Below the pieces are notes generated by a model. The model did no database searches. It was not told the DNA's origin and saw only the letters and a program-made list of their open reading frames with translations. Source: Xenorhabdus ishibashii (GTDB lineage Bacteria > Pseudomonadota > Gammaproteobacteria > Enterobacterales > Enterobacteriaceae). From it: a stretch of 64,000 nt of DNA. Shown here in pieces: positions 8,471 through 18,407 of the stretch. The DNA is taken from positions 2,976,001 through 3,040,000 of the forward strand of contig NZ_NJAK01000001.1 in assembly GCF_002632755.1 (NCBI RefSeq), in the 5' to 3' direction. The position numbers and the translations under genes were made by a program. Within the stretch, counting starts at the first letter, position 1. Each line of letters opens with the position of its first letter.

Positions 8471-9682
8471 ATGTTGAACACGATTCAAAGAACTTGGTTT
8501 GACCAGTATATGGTTCCCTGTTTTTCACCGGCAAATTTTATCCCTGTTGCGGCTAAAGGCTCGCGGGTCTGGGATCAAAATAATAAAGAGTACATTGACT
8601 TTACGGGTGGAATTGCGGTGAATTCACTTGGACATGCTAATGATGAATTAAAACATGCATTAAATCTTCAAATGGAAAAGCTATGGCATATTGGTAATGG
8701 CTATACAAATGAACCCGTTTTAAAACTGGCGAAATTGCTGGTTGAAAATACATTTGCAGATAAAGTTTTTTTCTGTAACTCAGGAGCAGAAGCGAATGAA
8801 GCGGCATTAAAAATTGCCAGAAAATATGCGCTGGATAAATATGGAAATCATAAGAACGAAATTATTTCGTTTGAAAACTCCTTCCACGGTAGAACATTAT
8901 TTACGGTAACTGTCGGTGGACAACCCAAATATTCTCAAGATTTTGCTCCACTGCCGCAACAAATTACTCACCTGCCATTTAACGATATTGATGCTATTAA
9001 AGCCCATATATCAGAAAAAACCTGTGCCGTCATTATTGAGCCGATCATTGGTGAAGGGGGAGTGATCCCTGCTGAACCTGCATTTTTGAAAGCATTGCGG
9101 GCGTTATGTGATCAACATCAGGCGTTGCTGATTTTTGACGAAATTCAAACAGGTATCGGTCGGACGGGATATTTGTATGCCTACGAGGAAATTGGTGTAG
9201 TGCCGGATATCTTGACCAGTGCCAAAGGTCTTGGTGGTGGGTTCCCGATTGGCGCCATGTTGGTCAGGCAACATATCGCAGAAGCTTTCCAGCCAGGGTC
9301 ACACGGCACAACATTTGGCGGCAATCCGCTGGCGGCAGCCGTTGCTAACAAAGTTGTCGAGTTGGTGAACCAACCGGCATTTCTTACAGGGGTGCAAGAG
9401 CGTCATCATGAATTTATGCAACGGATGTCCGAGCTTAATCAACGTTATCAGGTATTCAGTGAGTTGCGTGGCAAAGGATTATTGCTAGGTGCAGAGCTGG
9501 CTGAAAAATATCAGGGCAAGGCGAAAACTCTGACTAATATCGCGGTGGAAGAAGGATTGATTGCCTTGATAGCTGGTCCCAATGTGTTGCGTTTTGCTCC
9601 TGCGTTAAATATCGAACAGCAGGATATCAATGACGGTTTCAGCCGCCTTGAAAGCGCTCTCAAGCGATTTGTTCAGGAATAA
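8471..9682 (+). CDS. astC: Succinylornithine/acetylornithine transaminase
   Basis: 403 residues; a class-III PLP aminotransferase. Visible landmarks are [19 protein letters not shown], the [11 protein letters not shown] segment with the PLP-contacting Asp, and SAKGLGGG with the Schiff-base Lys. AstC moves the amino group of N2-succinylornithine to 2-oxoglutarate, step three of the arginine succinyltransferase (AST) pathway. By sequence alone it could be ArgD, but it heads an astCADBE cluster, which decides the name. The ATG follows TGAGG. It is the first gene after about 1 kb of non-coding DNA, so the operon promoter must lie there. Confidence 0.93.
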   Translation: MLNTIQRTWFDQYMVPCFSPANFIPVAAKGSRVWDQNNKEYIDFTGGIAVNSLGHANDELKHALNLQMEKLWHIGNGYTNEPVLKLAKLLVENTFADKVFFCNSGAEANEAALKIARKYALDKYGNHKNEIISFENSFHGRTLFTVTVGGQPKYSQDFAPLPQQITHLPFNDIDAIKAHISEKTCAVIIEPIIGEGGVIPAEPAFLKALRALCDQHQALLIFDEIQTGIGRTGYLYAYEEIGVVPDILTSAKGLGGGFPIGAMLVRQHIAEAFQPGSHGTTFGGNPLAAAVANKVVELVNQPAFLTGVQERHHEFMQRMSELNQRYQVFSELRGKGLLLGAELAEKYQGKAKTLTNIAVEEGLIALIAGPNVLRFAPALNIEQQDINDGFSRLESALKRFVQE

Positions 9683-9703
9683 AGCCCGATTTGAGGTGAT
9701 ATC

Positions 9704-10735
9704 ATGATGCTATTTAGATCCGTTCAATATGAAGATTTAGAGGATATTCTCAATCTTTCGTCCCGTGCAGGAATTGGCCTGACGACATTACCCAATAATC
9801 AGGAATATCTGACGGCACGGATTTCACGCAGTATTGATTCTTTCAACGATGCAAAGGGACGAGCACAACAAGGATTTTTATTCACCTTGGAAGACACGGA
9901 AAAGCATCGTGTTGTGGGGGTCAGTGCACTGGAAGTTGCTGTTGGGCTGGAGGAGCCTTTCTACAATTTTCGCGTACATCGTTCAGTGCGGGCTTCCCGC
10001 GAATTGGGCGTCTATAACACATTTGAAACGCTGATTGTTGGGCAGGATTACACCGGATGCAGTGAATTGTGTACGTTATTCCTTGAGCCAGATTATCAGG
10101 GGGGAGGCAATGGCGTTTTTCTTTCCAGAAGCCGTTTTCTGTTTATTTCCGCCTTCCGGCATCTCTTCCCGAAACGCATTTTTGCGGAAATGCGTGGTGT
10201 TGTGAATCAACAGGGGGAATCGCCATTTTGGGATGCCCTTGGGAAACATTTCTTCAATGTTCCCTTTGCGGAAGCTGATTACTTGACCGGTATTGGCTCT
10301 AAAACGTTTATTGCAGAATTAATGCCATTTCATCCGATTTATGTGCCTTTGTTGCCGGAAGAAGCACGCCAGACTATTGGGCAAGTGCATGAAAATACGC
10401 TGCCTGCCCGCGCTATTTTGGAAAAAGAGGGATTTGTCTATCACGATGCGGTCGATATTTTTGATGCGGGTGCCATCCTGGATGCTGAGATTGATAATGT
10501 ACGTACCATCAAAGCCAGTCGGCTAGTGCATGTTAAGAGAAACGACCAAATTTCCCGATCACTGGGTGGCGTACAATGTATCGTTTCTAACCTGAGTTTT
10601 CAGGCGTTTAAAGCACTCCTTCTGGCTGTTTCTGAGCCGCTGGATAGTGATGAATTGCTGCTTACTTCCGCAGAAATGGAGGCATTGCATGTGGATGATG
10701 GCGATCCGGTACGCTTCGTTTCTCTTTTCTCTTAG
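9704..10735 (+). CDS. astA: Arginine N-succinyltransferase
   Basis: 343 residues, normal for AstA. It transfers succinyl from succinyl-CoA to the alpha-amino group of arginine, the first step of the AST pathway. The fold is GNAT-like; family segments include the N-terminal SSRAGIGLTTLP and the central LFLEPDYQGGGNG, followed by RSRFLFIS. The ATG at 9704 follows GAGGTGATATC; a second ATG follows directly at 9707. It begins 21 bases after astC, in the usual C-A-D-B-E order. Confidence 0.95.
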   Translation: MMLFRSVQYEDLEDILNLSSRAGIGLTTLPNNQEYLTARISRSIDSFNDAKGRAQQGFLFTLEDTEKHRVVGVSALEVAVGLEEPFYNFRVHRSVRASRELGVYNTFETLIVGQDYTGCSELCTLFLEPDYQGGGNGVFLSRSRFLFISAFRHLFPKRIFAEMRGVVNQQGESPFWDALGKHFFNVPFAEADYLTGIGSKTFIAELMPFHPIYVPLLPEEARQTIGQVHENTLPARAILEKEGFVYHDAVDIFDAGAILDAEIDNVRTIKASRLVHVKRNDQISRSLGGVQCIVSNLSFQAFKALLLAVSEPLDSDELLLTSAEMEALHVDDGDPVRFVSLFS

Positions 10736-10807
10736 CTGTTCACAATTAACTGTTTTCACAATTAAAGGCTTTGTCATTAAGAGCTATTGCAATTGAGGAG
10801 CTTCGCA

Positions 10808-12289
10808 ATGAATCATCAAGCAAATTACATTGGCGGTGAGTGGATAGCAGGGCAAGATCTGCCTGTCGTTAAATACTCTCCTATAGATCAGAGGGTTTTA
10901 TGGCAAGCAAAAGGCGCTTCTACCCATCAGGTGGATGAGGCTTGCCGATCTGCCCGTAAAGCATTTCCGGCATGGTCTGGATTGGCAGTTGAAAAACGGA
11001 TCGCGATTATTCAGATATTTGCTGATTTACTGGCGCAAGAAAAAGAAACAATTGCACAAGTGATCAGTGAGGAAACCAGTAAGCCTTTGTGGGAAACACG
11101 GACAGAAGTCCAATCTATGATAGGTAAGATCGCTATTTCGATTGAAGCATGGGAACAGCGGACGGGGTATTCCGAAACATCGATGCCAGACGGGAAAGCG
11201 ATATTACAGCATCGTCCTCATGGTGTGATGGCTGTTTTTGGTCCTTATAATTTTCCGGGGCATTTACCGAATGGGCATATTGTCCCTGCGCTAATTGCCG
11301 GTAACACATTGGTGTTCAAGCCTAGTGAGCTGACACCAATGACGGCGGAGAAAACGGTAGAGCTGTGGATTAAGGCGGGATTGCCTGTAGGTGTGCTGAA
11401 TTTAGTTCAAGGCGGGAAAGAAACTGGCGGCACTTTACTGAATAATCATGAAATTGATGGCGTGCTGTTTACCGGCAGTGCGGCAACAGGGTTCCACTTC
11501 CATCGTATATTGGCAGGTCAGCCAGAAAAAATGCTGGCTTTGGAGATGGGGGGCAACAATGCCCTGATTGTGGACGATTATGATGATATTAACGCTGCGG
11601 TCTACACCATTATCCAATCGGCATTTATTTCCGCAGGACAGCGTTGTACTTGTGCCCGCAGATTGCTGGTGAAGCAGGGAGAGAAGGGAGATGCGTTGAT
11701 CAAGCGGCTAGTTGATGCCGCAGGCCAGATTGTGCCAGGCCATTGGAATGCTGATCCTCAGCCTTTTATCGGCGGGGTAATCTCTTTAGCGGCAGCGGAA
11801 AGTTTGCTGGAAGCCCAAACTAAGTTATTAGCTTTAGGGGGGAGATCTTTGCTCACCTTAACCCAGACTGATCCGAACTCGACGTTTATGACACCCGGCA
11901 TCATTGATCTCACCAATGCCAAAGATATTCCTGATGAAGAATATTTTGGGCCTCTGCTAATGGTGAAGCGTTATACCACTTTTGAAGAAGCCACCTCGAT
12001 GGCAAATGATACCCGATTTGGGCTGGCAACTGGGCTGATTTCTCCTGATGCCAGCCTGTTTGAGAGGCTACTGAAAGAGGCAAGAGCAGGGATCGTGAAT
12101 TGGAATAAACCACTGACAGGCGCATCCAGTAAGGCACCGTTTGGTGGTATTGGGGCATCCGGTAATCATCGTCCCAGCGCTTATTATGCAGCGGATTATT
12201 GTGCCTGGCCGATGGCTTCCCTGACTACTGAAAGTCTGGTTTTGCCTGAAACGCCTGCACCAGGGCTTAATTTTTTCATCAATCAATAG
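10808..12289 (+). CDS. astD: N-succinylglutamate 5-semialdehyde dehydrogenase
   Basis: 493 residues from the ATG at 10808, which has GAGGAG upstream; an earlier in-frame start at 10787 would add seven residues not found in E. coli AstD. It oxidises succinylglutamic semialdehyde to succinylglutamate with NAD+. Aldehyde dehydrogenase landmarks: the TGSAATG nucleotide motif, the LEMGGNN segment with the general-base Glu, and the catalytic Cys in [12 protein letters not shown] 72-base gap separates it from astA. It is step four of arginine catabolism. Confidence 0.95.
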   Translation: MNHQANYIGGEWIAGQDLPVVKYSPIDQRVLWQAKGASTHQVDEACRSARKAFPAWSGLAVEKRIAIIQIFADLLAQEKETIAQVISEETSKPLWETRTEVQSMIGKIAISIEAWEQRTGYSETSMPDGKAILQHRPHGVMAVFGPYNFPGHLPNGHIVPALIAGNTLVFKPSELTPMTAEKTVELWIKAGLPVGVLNLVQGGKETGGTLLNNHEIDGVLFTGSAATGFHFHRILAGQPEKMLALEMGGNNALIVDDYDDINAAVYTIIQSAFISAGQRCTCARRLLVKQGEKGDALIKRLVDAAGQIVPGHWNADPQPFIGGVISLAAAESLLEAQTKLLALGGRSLLTLTQTDPNSTFMTPGIIDLTNAKDIPDEEYFGPLLMVKRYTTFEEATSMANDTRFGLATGLISPDASLFERLLKEARAGIVNWNKPLTGASSKAPFGGIGASGNHRPSAYYAADYCAWPMASLTTESLVLPETPAPGLNFFINQ

Positions 12290-12305
12290 GATGGCAGAGG
12301 TGATT

Positions 12306-13649
12306 ATGTCAGGAATTGAAGCAAATTTTGATGGGTTGGTGGGAATGACTCATCATTACGCCGGTCTATCAACGGGTAATGAAGCTTCCATGAATCATCA
12401 GGGTAAAGGATCTAATCCTCGCAAAGCTGCACTTCAGGGATTGATGAAAATGAAGGCGTTGTCTGATATGGGGTTAGTACAGGGGGTTTTACCCCCGCAA
12501 CAGCGTCCTAACCTTCCTGTATTGCGCCAACTAGGGTTTACCGGCAGTGACGAACAAGTATTAAATAAAGCTGCACAATATTCTCCGTTGCTGCTGTCTA
12601 ACCTCAGTTCTGCCTCTTCTATGTGGACAGCAAATGCGGCAACGGTTTCCCCTTCAGCAGATAGTGCGGATCAATGTGTCCATTTCACGGTGGCAAATTT
12701 AAATAACAAGTTGCATCGTTCGCTGGAAAGTCCTGCGACTTCGCTAGCCCTGAAAGCGACTTTTCCTGATCAAAACCATTTTGTTCATCATGATCCTCTG
12801 CCACAACATGCGGATTGGGGAGATGAAGGTGCGGCAAACCATAATCGTTTTTGCGGCGAATATGGTGAAGCAGGCGTACAGTTATTTGTTTATGGCCGCA
12901 AGGCATTGCAGGAAGGAGTTTCACCTAAGTGCTATCCCGCTCGGCAGACGTTGGAAGCAAGTCAGGCAATTGCTCGTCTGCATCAGCTTGAAAGATCCAG
13001 AACTGTATTTGCCCAACAAAATCCCGTTGCCATTGATAGTGGTGTATTTCATAACGATGTCATCGCAGTTAGCAACCGTAATGTCCTTTTCTATCATCAA
13101 CAGGCTTTTTTAAATCAGCAGCCAGTATTGACTGAGTTGAGAGATAAAATGGCTCGGCTTGGACACACTTTGGTGGCAATTGAAGTGCCTATGGAGCAAG
13201 TCACTATTCAGGATGCGGTCGAGTCTTACTTGTTTAACAGCCAGTTGCTGAGCCAGCCGGATGGCAACATGATGCTGATTTTACCGGAAGAGTGTCGGCA
13301 AAATCACAATGTCTCAGCTTATTTGCACGAATTGATTGCGAAAGGAAATTCTCCCATCAATAAGCTCCACTTTTTTGACTTGCGGGAAAGTATGCGCAAT
13401 GGCGGCGGACCAGCTTGTTTGCGGCTCAGGGTTGTTTTGAACGAACAAGAGTTAGCAGCGGTAAATCCAGCGACCTTGATGACACCAGAACTGTATCAAC
13501 GTCTGACGACATGGGTTGAGCGGCATTATCGGGATTCCTTGTATGCGGCTGATCTTGCTGATCCGCAACTATTAAGAGAAATCTATTCTGCCCTTGACGA
13601 ACTGACGCAGATCCTCAAGTTGGGCTCGATTTATGAGTTTCAAAATTAA
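12306..13649 (+). CDS. astB: N-succinylarginine dihydrolase
   Basis: 447 residues from the ATG at 12306 (AGAGG five bases upstream), equal to E. coli AstB. The ATG at 12291 overlaps no ribosome site and adds only MAEVI. The enzyme releases CO2 and two ammonia from succinylarginine to give succinylornithine, step two of the AST pathway. It belongs to the amidinotransferase (pentein) fold: [15 protein letters not shown] at the N-terminus, [10 protein letters not shown] in the middle, and the catalytic Cys in [13 protein letters not shown] near the C-terminus. Confidence 0.95.
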   Translation: MSGIEANFDGLVGMTHHYAGLSTGNEASMNHQGKGSNPRKAALQGLMKMKALSDMGLVQGVLPPQQRPNLPVLRQLGFTGSDEQVLNKAAQYSPLLLSNLSSASSMWTANAATVSPSADSADQCVHFTVANLNNKLHRSLESPATSLALKATFPDQNHFVHHDPLPQHADWGDEGAANHNRFCGEYGEAGVQLFVYGRKALQEGVSPKCYPARQTLEASQAIARLHQLERSRTVFAQQNPVAIDSGVFHNDVIAVSNRNVLFYHQQAFLNQQPVLTELRDKMARLGHTLVAIEVPMEQVTIQDAVESYLFNSQLLSQPDGNMMLILPEECRQNHNVSAYLHELIAKGNSPINKLHFFDLRESMRNGGGPACLRLRVVLNEQELAAVNPATLMTPELYQRLTTWVERHYRDSLYAADLADPQLLREIYSALDELTQILKLGSIYEFQN

Positions 13650-13661
13650 TCAGGAGATGAA

Positions 13662-14642
13662 ATGGATTTACTGACTTTATTACTTGAAAACAAAATCGAA
13701 AATAACTTGTGTTTTCCGCCAGCCATTCAGTCATCATGGTTGGCAGAAGGTGTATTACAGTTATTACCGCAAAGATCATCAAAACCCGCTGATACGTTAA
13801 TTATTTCTGCCGGAATTCATGGCAATGAAACGGCGCCTGTGGAAATACTTATCCGGTTATTGTCACAACTGGCACAGGGAAAGTTGCCATTGCAACATAA
13901 CCTTTTGCTGATATTCGGCAATTTACCCGCCATGCAGGCAGGGCAGCGATATATTGATAGTGATCTCAATCGTATGTTCGGAGGACGCTATCAAAATTTC
14001 CCATCGGGGAGTGAATCGAACCGTGCTATGGAGTTGGAGTCTGTTATCCGCCGGTTTTTTCATGAACCTGCGGTGATGGCATCAACGAAACATCGGCACT
14101 TCGATCTTCACACCGCAATCAGAGGTTCCTGCCATGAACAGTTCGCGCTATTACCATACCAGGCACGTGAATATGCAGCGGATTTTTTACAATGGTTGGA
14201 AGATAGCGATCTCGATGCTTTAGTATTTCATAACACAGTAGGGGGAACATTCAGTAATTTTACCAGCGAACATTTCAATATGGATAGTTGTACACTGGAA
14301 ATCGGTAAGGCACTGCCTTTTGGACAAAACGATCTGGCTAGATTCAACAATATTACCATAGCGTTGCAGGATTTGATCGCCGGTTTGTCTTCAGGCAGAC
14401 GGGCTAAACTGACATTTAACCGCTATCGTGTGGTGGATGCCATTATCAAACAACATGATAATTTTCAGCTCAATATTCCAGAAGATACGAAAAACTTTAC
14501 TGAATTACCGGAAGGTTTTGAAATCGCCCGCCAGCAAAATCAATCCTGGAAGATAGAATCTCCTGCAAATTTTATTCTGTTTCCTAATGCCCATGTTGCT
14601 ATTGGTCTACGGGCAGGATTGTTGTTAGAGAAACTAACCTAA
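13662..14642 (+). CDS. astE: Succinylglutamate desuccinylase
   Basis: 326 residues. It hydrolyses succinylglutamate to succinate and glutamate, the last step of the AST pathway. It is a zinc carboxypeptidase-like enzyme of the AspA/AstE family. The zinc ligands are visible in SAGIHGNETAP (HxxE) and FDLHTAIRGS (His), and the catalytic Glu in CTLEIGKALPFG. It starts 12 bases after astB with AGGAGATGAA in front of the ATG, so translation is likely coupled. No terminator separates it from the following permease gene. Confidence 0.95.
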   Translation: MDLLTLLLENKIENNLCFPPAIQSSWLAEGVLQLLPQRSSKPADTLIISAGIHGNETAPVEILIRLLSQLAQGKLPLQHNLLLIFGNLPAMQAGQRYIDSDLNRMFGGRYQNFPSGSESNRAMELESVIRRFFHEPAVMASTKHRHFDLHTAIRGSCHEQFALLPYQAREYAADFLQWLEDSDLDALVFHNTVGGTFSNFTSEHFNMDSCTLEIGKALPFGQNDLARFNNITIALQDLIAGLSSGRRAKLTFNRYRVVDAIIKQHDNFQLNIPEDTKNFTELPEGFEIARQQNQSWKIESPANFILFPNAHVAIGLRAGLLLEKLT

Positions 14643-14676
14643 TCAATTCATAAAACAGCAAACTGTGAGGTTATTA

Positions 14677-16101
14677 ATGACGAGATCATTAAAAACACCT
14701 GTGGAACAATCCGCAGGTGCGCAGAAACTCCACCGTGGATTAGGTAAGCGCCATGTCCAGTTGATCGCAATTGGGGGAGCTATTGGTACAGGATTATTTA
14801 TGGGAGCAGGGAAAACTATCGCAGTATCAGGAACCTCAATTATCCTGACTTATCTTTTGATTGGTTTTTTTGCTTTTATGGTAATGAGAGCAATGGGCGA
14901 ACTATTGCTCACTAAATTGGATTATAGAACGTTTGCTGATTTTGTCGCAGATTATCTTGGGGATAAGGCCAGCTATTTTCTGGGATGGACTTATTGGATG
15001 AGCTGGATTGTCAGTTGCATCGCCGATGTTGTGGTATGTGGTGGCTATATCCAGTATTGGTTCCCAGACAGTTGGCTTTGGTTAACGGCGTTGTCTATTT
15101 TAGGACTGATGTGCCTGTGTAATTTTTTCTCAGTACGGCTGTTTGGTGAAACGGAATTCTGGTTTGCCATGATTAAGGTGGTGACGATAGTGGCTTTAAT
15201 TATCGTTGGCATTGGCATGGTTTTTGTTGGCTGGACTTCTCCCAATGGCGTAACAGCTTCTGTAAGTCATTTGACCGAACCCGAAGTATTCCTGCCCAAT
15301 GGCGTATTTGGATTTCTGGCCGGTTTTCAGATTGCCATTTTCTCTTTTACGGGTATTGAACTGGTTGGCACAGTGACTGCTGAAACCAAAGAGCCAGAGA
15401 AAGTTTTACCAAAAGCTATCAACAATATTCCTATCAGGGTCATTATCTTTTACGTGCTTTCCATGATGTGCATCATCGCTGTTACGTCATGGCCGCAGAT
15501 TTCACCAGAAATTAGTCCCTTTGTGACGCTGTTTGCATTGGCAGGATTGCCGGCAGCGGCTGCGGTGATCAATTTTGTTGCTCTGACTTCGGCGATGTCC
15601 TCGGCCAACAGTGGATTATATGCCTGTACCCGTATGCTTTATGGTTTATCCACGGAAAAGCTGGCGCACAGCAAATTTGGACAACTTTCAATGAATAGTG
15701 CTGTTCCCATTTTTAGCTTGATATTTTCAGTGCTTTGTATGGCAAGTGGCGTATTTTTGCTATTTATTATCCCCAATGTTATGAAATTATTTACTATTGT
15801 TACGACCGTGGCAGCCATCATGGTTATTTATAGCTGGTGTATGATACTGATTGCTTACCTGGCTTATCGCAAGAAACGTCCTGACTTGCATAAAGAATCT
15901 ATCTATAAAATGCCAATGGGTATCCCCATGACATGGTGTACCTTGATATTTTTTGCCTTTACGGTGGTGATCATGGTGTTTGATCATGACACCCGTATCG
16001 CGCTATATGGTACGCCAGTGTGGTTTGTGATATTGGAAATTTTGTGGCGTATGCGGAAAAATCGTGAACAGCAAGGCATGCAGGATGAAATGGTGAATTA
16101 G
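14677..16101 (+). CDS. CycA-like amino acid permease downstream of astE
   Basis: 474 residues from the ATG at 14677; the GTGAGG just upstream is its ribosome site and not, as the longer frame would have it, a GTG start at 14665. It is an APC-superfamily (AAT family) permease with about 12 membrane segments. GKRHVQLIAIGGAIGTGLFMG and MRAMGELLL are family signatures. Overall it looks closest to E. coli CycA (D-alanine/D-serine/glycine), e.g. EFWFAMIK, GIELVGT and KSIYKMPMG-like segments. Being 35 bases after astE it may be cotranscribed and feed the AST pathway, but CycA-like sequence does not predict arginine. Substrate is left open. Confidence 0.8.
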   Translation: MTRSLKTPVEQSAGAQKLHRGLGKRHVQLIAIGGAIGTGLFMGAGKTIAVSGTSIILTYLLIGFFAFMVMRAMGELLLTKLDYRTFADFVADYLGDKASYFLGWTYWMSWIVSCIADVVVCGGYIQYWFPDSWLWLTALSILGLMCLCNFFSVRLFGETEFWFAMIKVVTIVALIIVGIGMVFVGWTSPNGVTASVSHLTEPEVFLPNGVFGFLAGFQIAIFSFTGIELVGTVTAETKEPEKVLPKAINNIPIRVIIFYVLSMMCIIAVTSWPQISPEISPFVTLFALAGLPAAAAVINFVALTSAMSSANSGLYACTRMLYGLSTEKLAHSKFGQLSMNSAVPIFSLIFSVLCMASGVFLLFIIPNVMKLFTIVTTVAAIMVIYSWCMILIAYLAYRKKRPDLHKESIYKMPMGIPMTWCTLIFFAFTVVIMVFDHDTRIALYGTPVWFVILEILWRMRKNREQQGMQDEMVN

Positions 16102-16118
16102 ATAATGGTAAACATATG

Positions 16119-16169
16119 CAGGGCAAGAGCGCGAAAGTTTTGTTAACAAAATTTCATGCTCTTGCCCTG
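16119..16169 (+). terminator. Large hairpin after the ast-permease operon
   Basis: A perfect 12-bp outer stem, CAGGGCAAGAGC / GCTCTTGCCCTG, encloses a second palindrome, TTTTGTTAACAAAA. It begins 17 bases after the permease stop. No run of T follows, so it is a terminator or transcript-stabilising hairpin. It may also serve the convergent metzincin gene. Confidence 0.6.
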
Positions 16170-16316
16170 TGATTTGGTATACCCATTAAAACCATATTAA
16201 TATAACAGTATTCCAACAAGGGGTATCTGCGATTGCACCACAGGATAAAGTATATTAGTTTTTTTGCATAAATCTCCAAGAATATAGCATTTCTTTTATA
16301 TCTGGATGAAGGTGAA

Positions 16317-17207
16317 CTATTGCCTGCTACATGCATTTTCCATCTCTATCGCGCTTAATTCTAATTCTGATGGCCCAATATCACCCTCTTCTAATCGCCT
16401 ATGTAGTTGCTCATATAACAGGTAAAAATAACTATCGTCCGATGTCATTATTGGTACATTGGCATCGGGTTGTCCTCTGGGACGCTGTGCTGTCATTGCC
16501 ATGCCAATAATATGTCTGCCCTGTGTATCTATAGAAAAATTTTGATGATAAAGAGAGGTTCTTTCTCTTTCTTCATTTTCATTTATAGTTGGATGAAGTA
16601 GACCTAAAGCATGACCAAACTCATGAGATATAGTTTGATAGACAATCATGTTTGCAACTTCTTGCTCTGTCATAGTATTAGTAAATATGCTTCGGATTAT
16701 AGTGAACAAATTTTTTGAATAGTGGAATTCATTTGCCAGAACCACTCCTGGGATATTAAAAGGTGGATCGAAATAATTATTAAGAATGTCATCTGGTAAA
16801 ATTAAAGTTGTTTGAGCAAAATCCTCACCCAGAGCATCTTCTTGTTCATTATTTGCTGTGGAAATCCAAAAATTAGCTTCCCCCCTTGATCCGATTTCGG
16901 TAAGGCGAATGGGGCTATGATGTGCTATAAGGTGTTGATTCCACATATTTGCCGCACGGATCACTAATGGTGCAGTATGAACAGTAATACGTATTGTCCC
17001 ACCAATAACAATCGTAATATCATTTATATGTGGATCTATTCTATATCTTAAATTATTATTAAAAAAATGAGCCGGACTATAAATTTGATGATCAATAATT
17101 TGAGAAAAAACGTGCCTGTTTGGGTTTCCATAAGCATCTGGATCATAATCATTCACTGCAAAAACACTAGATGATAAAAATATTAAAAACAATAAAATAT
17201 ATTTCAT
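16317..17207 (-). CDS. Secreted metzincin-type zinc metalloprotease
   Basis: 296 residues. A clear Sec signal peptide (MKYILLFLIFLSSSVFA) should be cleaved near residue 17. The zinc site HEFGHALGLLH (His195, Glu196, His199, His205) fits HExxHxxGxxH, and VPIMTSDD around Met254 is a good Met-turn, so this is a metzincin, closest in layout to matrixins. No recognisable C-terminal adhesion or PKD domain is present. After the Met-turn the chain ends in a mostly helical, charged tail (YEQLHRRLEEGDIGP...) with the only Cys, at 293. The EcxA toxin subunit has the same plan of a metzincin domain plus short helical tail, hence the comparison with the gene upstream. The gene is AT-rich and absent from this position in E. 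coli. Confidence 0.8.
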   Translation of the reverse strand: MKYILLFLIFLSSSVFAVNDYDPDAYGNPNRHVFSQIIDHQIYSPAHFFNNNLRYRIDPHINDITIVIGGTIRITVHTAPLVIRAANMWNQHLIAHHSPIRLTEIGSRGEANFWISTANNEQEDALGEDFAQTTLILPDDILNNYFDPPFNIPGVVLANEFHYSKNLFTIIRSIFTNTMTEQEVANMIVYQTISHEFGHALGLLHPTINENEERERTSLYHQNFSIDTQGRHIIGMAMTAQRPRGQPDANVPIMTSDDSYFYLLYEQLHRRLEEGDIGPSELELSAIEMENACSRQ

Positions 17208-17364
17208 TTAAGGCTCTCTTACTTTCCCAATATGATGGATACTGTAAGTTTAAATTTTCTTTAATCTTAGTAGAAAAGAAAAAGATACACATATAATGGT
17301 TACCAAAAAATATGAATATTTACGTTTTTAATAAGATAAGAGCTTTGTTTTTCAATAGCCAGAG

Positions 17365-17739
17365 CTAAGATCTTATTATTCCAAAGCCTACAACCCCATT
17401 ATCATAACATCTCATAATTTTTACTGATGTCCCTGTTGTATAAGCTGTCAATAAAAGAGCATATGCCGCCCTGGCATTTTTACTCGCAGTCGAATTAAAG
17501 GTAGTTTTGTCTTTAGTACCAGTTATATAGTTATAAAGGGATATCGTTGTTGTGGTTTTTGAATCTACTGGTCTGAAATTAAATGTGATTCTGGCATCTT
17601 GATCATCATCTACCCCTAAATAAACGGCAGTCACATAACCTTTTTTATTCAGATTATTGTTACAGTTTCCAGCATAAGAATAAGCATAATTATTTATTAT
17701 CATAGCAATGAAAATAATTAGAGTAATTTTAAATTTCAT
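17365..17739 (-). CDS. Small secreted two-cysteine protein, possible AB5-type B subunit
   Basis: 124 residues from the ATG at 17739, chosen because GACGAGGTC (ribosome site) precedes it and a signal peptide follows directly (MKFKITLIIFIAMIINNYA, cleaved near residue 23); the open frame goes on 22 codons upstream without a better start. The mature chain is about 101 residues with just two Cys, near mature positions 3 and 88. The C-terminal half has a helix followed by a strand (ARAAYALLLTAYTTGTSVKI). This resembles the size and Cys layout of AB5 B subunits and a TTG-VRI stretch of SubB-like proteins, but that family also includes many uncharacterised small exported proteins. It is 157 bases upstream of, and co-oriented with, the metzincin gene. 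Confidence 0.6.
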   Translation of the reverse strand: MKFKITLIIFIAMIINNYAYSYAGNCNNNLNKKGYVTAVYLGVDDDQDARITFNFRPVDSKTTTTISLYNYITGTKDKTTFNSTASKNARAAYALLLTAYTTGTSVKIMRCYDNGVVGFGIIRS

Positions 17740-18353
17740 AATGACCTCGTCTAAGATTAAGTTGTGGTGCATAAATATATTTAATGAATTTAAATGTGCA
17801 ACCACAAAAAACTGAAGATTAAAAAATGAATGGAATATTTCATTATTTTTATCAGAGCAGTCGTTATCATCCTCGCATCTTGTTTATTAAGAAAAATTCA
17901 ATTTTAGGAAAATTTATAGTTATAATAGAGAAAGAATGTATTATTTAAATAATATTTGATTAGAATGTAAGAGTTAGCCTTCCCTATTTAAAATAATAAT
18001 ATTTATGTAATAGATGAAAATATCTAAAGTTACACCAGTAGGAAATAAATCTATATTATAGTAAAATCAAAATTGTTAATTTAAGAAGCAGGCGCTGGAT
18101 AATGATAAATTTAAAAAATATCATTACTATGATGTTTATCATAGTATCAGATTAGCTCTTTTGTCATTTTTTTTATAGAAAAAATTTTAATTACCGCAAG
18201 AATAATGGTAATAAATCGTTATATACATTGTTATTGGTTATTGAAAATGTTTGACTTTTCATTCAGATAAATAATCTTTTGAAACAATAGCCCACTTGAA
18301 GGGAAACTGGCTAGATTCTGAATTTTTATTGGGATGATCCATAGGAAGGGGAA
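17740..18353. other. AT-rich non-coding region upstream of the secreted pair
   Basis: About 600 bases, strongly AT-rich, with no open frame of note on either strand. It must hold the promoter of the small secreted protein gene (minus strand). No repeat, tRNA or integrase trace was seen. The low GC contrasts with the adjacent pta gene and fits a recently acquired segment. Confidence 0.5.
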
Positions 18354-18386
18354 AAATAGTCCTATGCTAACAGCATAGGACTATTT
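18354..18386 (-). terminator. Intrinsic terminator of pta
   Basis: A perfect 14-bp stem, AAATAGTCCTATGC / GCATAGGACTATTT, with a 5-base loop. On the minus strand it is followed by a run of five T, starting 22 bases after the pta stop: a strong rho-independent terminator. Confidence 0.9.
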
Positions 18387-18407
18387 CATGTTTATGCAGC
18401 CAGAAAA

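Noticed and set aside
8471..9682. ArgD (biosynthetic acetylornithine aminotransferase)
   Set aside because: Sequence fits both; position at the head of astCADBE favours astC.
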